Assembly: GCA_963682175.1 (NCBI GenBank)
Contig: OY821791.1
Coordinates: forward strand, 15,652,542 to 15,716,541
Origin: Triglochin maritima
Lineage: Eukaryota; Streptophyta; Magnoliopsida; Alismatales; Juncaginaceae
Reading direction: 5' to 3'
Length of the DNA stretch: 64,000 nt
Part shown: piece after piece, positions 60,006 to 64,000 of the stretch
Layout of the letters: every line of letters begins with the position of its first letter
Position numbering within the stretch: the stretch's first letter is position 1
Made by a program: the position numbers and the translations under genes
The notes under the pieces: model-generated
Told to the model about the DNA's origin: nothing
The model's input: only the letters and a program-made list of their open reading frames with translations
Database searches by the model: none

Positions 60006-61031
60006 TCATGGAATTTTGGCACATAAAAGTTTTAGTATTATGATCATTAAAATCATAAATTGCGTCCAAAACAACAATTGTCTGAGAGATCGATACTTAC
60101 GACCATAAAAAATACCACCAAGGTATAAACCCACATCATTGTTTTGAAAAATAACTTTAAAACCATGTATCATTAAAACAATAACAAAAACAACATTTGA
60201 TCGTATAGGTGGCACATACAACACATCGTGAAGTAATAGGATGCAGCCACTTCGCAAAGTCACTTTGCATGTGCCAATCCCAAGAACTTCAATGGTGGAG
60301 TTGTTTGCCATGCTAATTCGCCTCCCACTTGGAACACGACAATATTCCACGAAGGCAGAATGATCTTTTGTTAGGTGGTCCACTACACCTGAATCCACAA
60401 TCCACATAGGAGATTGTTCAATAAGCATCACATAACTAGTTACGTAACAACTCGAAGAATTACACACAGTAATCACCTTTTCCTCAGTGCATTCATGAGA
60501 AAAATGTCCAACTTTACGACAGTTAAAGCAAGTCACATTTGACTTGTCTTTCCCGCCTCCGGATCCTCGAGGTCATTTCTTTTCAGCTTTCGTTTCTGCT
60601 TTGTTTTCATTTCCACCTTTCTAGCCTCCAAAACCTTGAGCTGTCTCTCTTTTGTGCTTAAAGCTTGCACTCCTCCGAGTAGCAATAGCTTCAGCAACAA
60701 ACACTTCACCTTGAGGAGCTTCCGCAAACATGCGGTCCTCCTCTAGCTCAAGTTGCTGAATAGGCTGGTAAAATGTCCTAATGTCATCAGCGTGAGTCAA
60801 ATGGACCTTCATTTGCTTTCAATTCTTTGAAGGCAATGATCTGATAAGAGCGAACATTTGCTCCTCATCGGTCTTAGCACGACCGGCAGTGCTCAACTCG
60901 CTTATCATGTTTGACATCGTGGTAATATGTTGCCTCATAGTGTGACCTTGGCGCATTTTATACCCCACAAACATAAGCCCAAGCTGGTGGGCCCTTGTGA
61001 CGGAGGTCACTCCGTATTGAAACTTGACAGG
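60006..61031 (-). pseudogene. Element H gag C-terminus, zinc knuckle and protease
   Basis: SVTRAHQLGLMFVGYKMRQGHTMRQHITTMSNMISEL (61010 down), a stop after LPSKN, MKVHLTHADDIRTFYQPIQQLELEEDRMF, a basic Lys/Arg stretch, CFNCRKVGHFSHEC (60530-60490) and protease WIVDSGVVDHLTKD (D-S-G intact, about 60395). It continues to 60006 through a region that should lead to GAG-pre-integrase but is frame-shifted. Confidence 0.85.
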
Positions 61032-63920
61032 TGATTGGCATCATTTCATGCATATCTTTGTGTCTTATATCCATTATCTTTCACCCAAACAATGCTATGT
61101 AACGAGTTTTATATTTAGTTTTCAGGAATAAGTAGGTTTGAGAAGGAGAGACTATAAATAGACCTAATAGCAAGGAAAAGGACTGAGTTGAGAGACTCGA
61201 GGACTAAGAAGCAAGGGAGAAGGACCTGAACGTAAGACCGAAGGACCAAAGTGCAAAACATAAAACTCCACACCATCATGGGGAGTATTTTGGCAATTCG
61301 ATTAGGGTCGGAGCTCCAACAAGCGAAGTAGGTGCATCCAAGACCAACAAATATATAAAGAAAAGCCCAGAATGAATACCATATGGATGCGGATCCTGTA
61401 GACCGCCAATTGGCGGTCCGGATCTCTCCGAATCCGCTAAGATTTCACGTGCACATGTATTAGTGTTTTTTAGGCTATTTTTGGTATTTGTTTAGTCCCA
61501 TACTGGGGATTGTCCCGGATTACCTTTTTCTATGGCTATTAATAGAACTCCTCATCCTCCATTGTATTCTACCCATTGCTTGGTGACATTCTCTCTACTT
61601 GGAGTAAGCCTTGAAGCAAAACTCAAGGTGGAGAAGAGTGCTACCTTCAATGTGAGCCATTTTTAATAAATAATTGTTCTTAGTTTCTTTTAATCTTGTC
61701 TTTTAATTCTTGCATGTTTCTTTAGTTTTATGTTCATTTCAATTAGTTTCTTTAATGTTCCTTTCTTGCTTAGTTAAATTTCCTTTTAGTATAATGTTTC
61801 ATTTTGTTAATGTAGTTAGTGTAATGAGTAGTGAGTAATTCCATCCCCATTTGGGGGTGGAGAAATATGTGATATGATCATGTAGTGTATTAGGTGTGTG
61901 TTATCTTAATCCCTTGAGCCTTATATGATTTCCATAACTATTTAATGGGATTTCACTCTTATCTTTGATATGCTAATGTTTTCTTGAATGAAGCTTAGCT
62001 TATACTTAGATTAGTGGACCTATTTTATGGGAATGATAAGGTGAGGATATGGATGGAATTAATATTGGAAACACAATTTGTAGTGTATGTACTCTTGTTG
62101 CCTTTATCTTGGTTAATGCCTTGTATGTTTTAATGATATTGGGTTATCTTATTTCATGTGGAGGCATAGTAGGGTCTAGTCTTTACACATGAGTTCATTT
62201 AGCTTCATTCCAATTATTGTCTTGTATGTTTTAATGATATGATCGTATCTTATTTCATGTGGAGGCAAAGTTGGATTTAGTTATATGATTTCATGCACTA
62301 CATATTGTGAGGGGCATGATTGACATCATTTCATGCTTATATTTGTACCTTATATCCATTATCTTACACCTAAGCAATGCTACGTGACGAGTTTTATGTT
62401 TGAATTTCAGAAATAAAGAGGTTTGAAGAGAAGATCCATGAAAGGACCCAAAAGTAGGAAAAATGACTTAATTGTGAGACCTGGGGACCAAGATGCAAGT
62501 GAGGAGGACCTGAACGTAAGACAGAAGGACCTAAGAGCAAAACAGGAAACTCCACACCATCATGGGGAGTATTTTGTCAATTCGAGGCCAAGAAACACTC
62601 CAAGCAAAGCCCACAACCAAAACCAATCGGATCTGAAGTTTTTAGGCCGCCAATTGGCGGTCTGCATCAGCCCAGATCCGCTAAGCTTTCTCTTGGACTT
62701 GTATTAATGTGTGTTTAGGCTATTTTTGGTATTGGTTTAGTCCCACATTGGGGGATTGTCCCGGATTAGCTTTTTCCATGCCTATAAATAGAACTCTTCA
62801 CCTTCCATTGTAATCACCCATTGGTTGGTGGCATTCTCTCTACTAAGGAGTGAGCCTTGAAGCAAAACTCATGGTGGAGAAGAATGCTACCTTCAATGTG
62901 ATTCATTTGTTAATAAAATAATTCTTCTAGTTTCTTTTAATCTTGTCTTTTAATTTGTGCATGTTTGTTTAGTCTTTCCTTTCCTTTTATGCTTCTTTAA
63001 TATTTCTTGCTTGATTAGTGTAGTTTTATTTCAGTATAATGCTTCATTTTGTTAGAGTAGTTAGTTTAAATATGTGTGAGTAGTTCCATCCCCTTTGGGG
63101 GTGGAGTAGATGTATGTACATGTTATGTAGGTGGTATGAATGTTAGATTTTATTGTTTGTGAGAGATATTAGCATGCTTGCTTGAATTAATAAGAACTTT
63201 ACTTGATGGTTTCTGCCATAGTTAGGTACACTTCATGCTCGTTATGTTCTTAATAACAACCTTGCATTGCTCATATTAATCACCTAGGTTAGTGTTGTAA
63301 ATGATAGGTCTTGCCATGAGGTACTTCTTATGCATGAACAAACACTAACCACACTTGAGCTTATAGTATGCATTCAACACCACACTTATTTCATGTGCAC
63401 ACACACGCACTCCACCCCTTAGGGGTTTCCATTCCTGTCTTTTTATCTTCTTCATTAGTTGTTTAGCTTAGTTGTTTAGTTATTTCATTTCAGCTTGCTT
63501 GTTTACTAGTTTAGATTAGTGTAGTGTAATACATCTTTCTCTCCTTCTTTTACCTCTCGCCTTCGAATAAACCAATTGTCTACAGACCTCCCAATGGACG
63601 ACCCGTATTTGCCACCGCTTCAACGCGGCCGTGCACTTGCGGTTAATATAAAACGATCAATCAGAGCAAAATTGAACACACACACACATCTTTATACTCA
63701 CATTATTTCTCTACCCCCTATGGGGTTTAGTTTTATTGCTTCTCTTCCATTTCCTTCTTGCATTTTAGTGTAGTTTAGTGTAATCAACATTTCTCTCCTT
63801 TATTTCCCACTCGCCTTCGCACAAACCAAAAGTCGACACACCTCCCTGTGGATCGACCCGTATTTTCCACCGCTTCAACGCGGCCGTGCACTTGCGGTTT
63901 AATATAAAACGAATCAATCA
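61032..63920 (+). mobile_element. Solo LTR of the E family (outer), interrupted by a second solo LTR
   Basis: Outer LTR: 61032-62316 plus 63669-63920, 1537 bp in total, TGATTGGCATC...GAATCAATCA, with 5-bp duplications ACAGG (61027-61031 and 63921-63925) in the gag of element H. It has the TATA-like CTATTAATAG region near 61535 and one palindrome ACCGCCAATTGGCGGT (61402-61417). No internal sequence remains, as expected after LTR-LTR recombination. Confidence 0.88.
62317..63663 (+). mobile_element. Solo LTR of the E family (inner), nested in the outer solo LTR
   Basis: TGATTGACATC...CGATCAATCA, 1347 bp, same orientation as the outer LTR. Flanks GGGCA (62312-62316) and GAGCA (63664-63668) form a target duplication with one mismatch. 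It carries one palindrome GGCCGCCAATTGGCGGTC (62645-62662) and the TATA box CCTATAAATAGAAC (62780-62793). Confidence 0.87.
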
Positions 63921-64000
63921 ACAGGTTCCCACAAGATCTTTGCAGTTCGATACTTTTCGAACCGTAGCAACAAATCATATCACATCAAACTCAGAATTGT
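63921..64000 (-). pseudogene. Element H gag, part right of the solo LTRs
   Basis: Minus-strand sequence matches 56165-56247 of the plus-strand copy (MSSMRDDLLLRFEKCRTAKTLWEPV-like). It joins 61026 seamlessly once the inserted 61032-63920 and one ACAGG are removed. It leaves the window. Confidence 0.8.

Larger units (their letters stand above)
57044..64000 (-). mobile_element. Element H: decayed Ty1/Copia retrotransposon, minus strand, continues past the window
   Basis: Minus-strand order from the right edge: gag (from beyond 64000, interrupted by solo LTRs at 61032-63920), zinc knuckle, protease, integrase, reverse transcriptase, RNase H ending near 57316, then non-coding 3' sequence up to the foldback. 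No LTR of its own was identified here. Many stops and frame changes; dead copy. Confidence 0.82.

Overview
This is plant nuclear DNA, almost certainly from a eudicot with a retrotransposon-rich genome. It has one recognisable host gene, a two-exon tau-class glutathione S-transferase on the minus strand (6279-7639). Nearly everything else is LTR retrotransposon sequence, much of it nested, plus DNA-transposon remnants. The species is not identifiable from what I can see. A plant-mobile-domain pseudogene and Athila/Tekay/Copia families of this style are common in large dicot genomes, legumes included. No rRNA, tRNA gene or CRISPR array was recognised.

Layout. 1-704: the 3' end of a degenerate hAT transposase, interrupted by a Copia element (705-4543, minus) that lacks reverse transcriptase. 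5252-5964: a PIF/Harbinger-type MITE with TAA target duplications. 6279-7639: the GST gene. 9025 to about 39665: one old Tekay-like Ty3/Gypsy element (B) that has been hit four times. Element A, a younger relative (9786-18361, TSD GACAG), sits in its 5' LTR. A one-LTR Copia derivative (C, 20118-23921) sits in its gag. An Athila-like element (D, 25143-32530) sits behind its protease region. A solo-LTR-like insertion (F, 35997-38166) sits in its 3' LTR. 39945-41655: a truncated LTR of the E family. 42117-53551: element E, an 11.4-kb Athila-like element with an uninterrupted gag-pol frame, near-identical LTRs and TSD AAGGA; it looks very recent. 54500-55020: a plant-mobile-domain pseudogene. 55936 to the end: a decayed Copia family present in both orientations around a 377-bp foldback; its minus-strand copy (H) carries a solo LTR nested inside another solo LTR of the E family (61032-63920, TSD ACAGG).

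Most striking pattern: short palindromic modules are scattered through the LTRs and leaders of several otherwise unrelated elements. CGGTCGACCG and variants (10 to 23 sites per LTR) occur in two Gypsy Tekay-like families (A, B), one Copia family (C) and the unassigned LTR F. ACCGCCAATTGGCGGT occurs in the Athila-like family E and also in the Copia element at 705-4543. TGCGGCG-N4-CGCCGCA occurs in Athila-like element D. In D and E the modules sit at matching places (a pair upstream of the LTR TATA box, a pair about 160-205 bp inside the primer-binding site) although their sequences differ. This position conservation without sequence conservation, and the sharing across superfamilies, is the best candidate here for an undescribed regulatory or RNA-structural system. 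Other oddities are a 114-bp duplication flanking element D in place of a 5-bp TSD, and element C ending exactly at its primer-binding site.

All alignments were done by eye; difference counts and residue positions are approximate.
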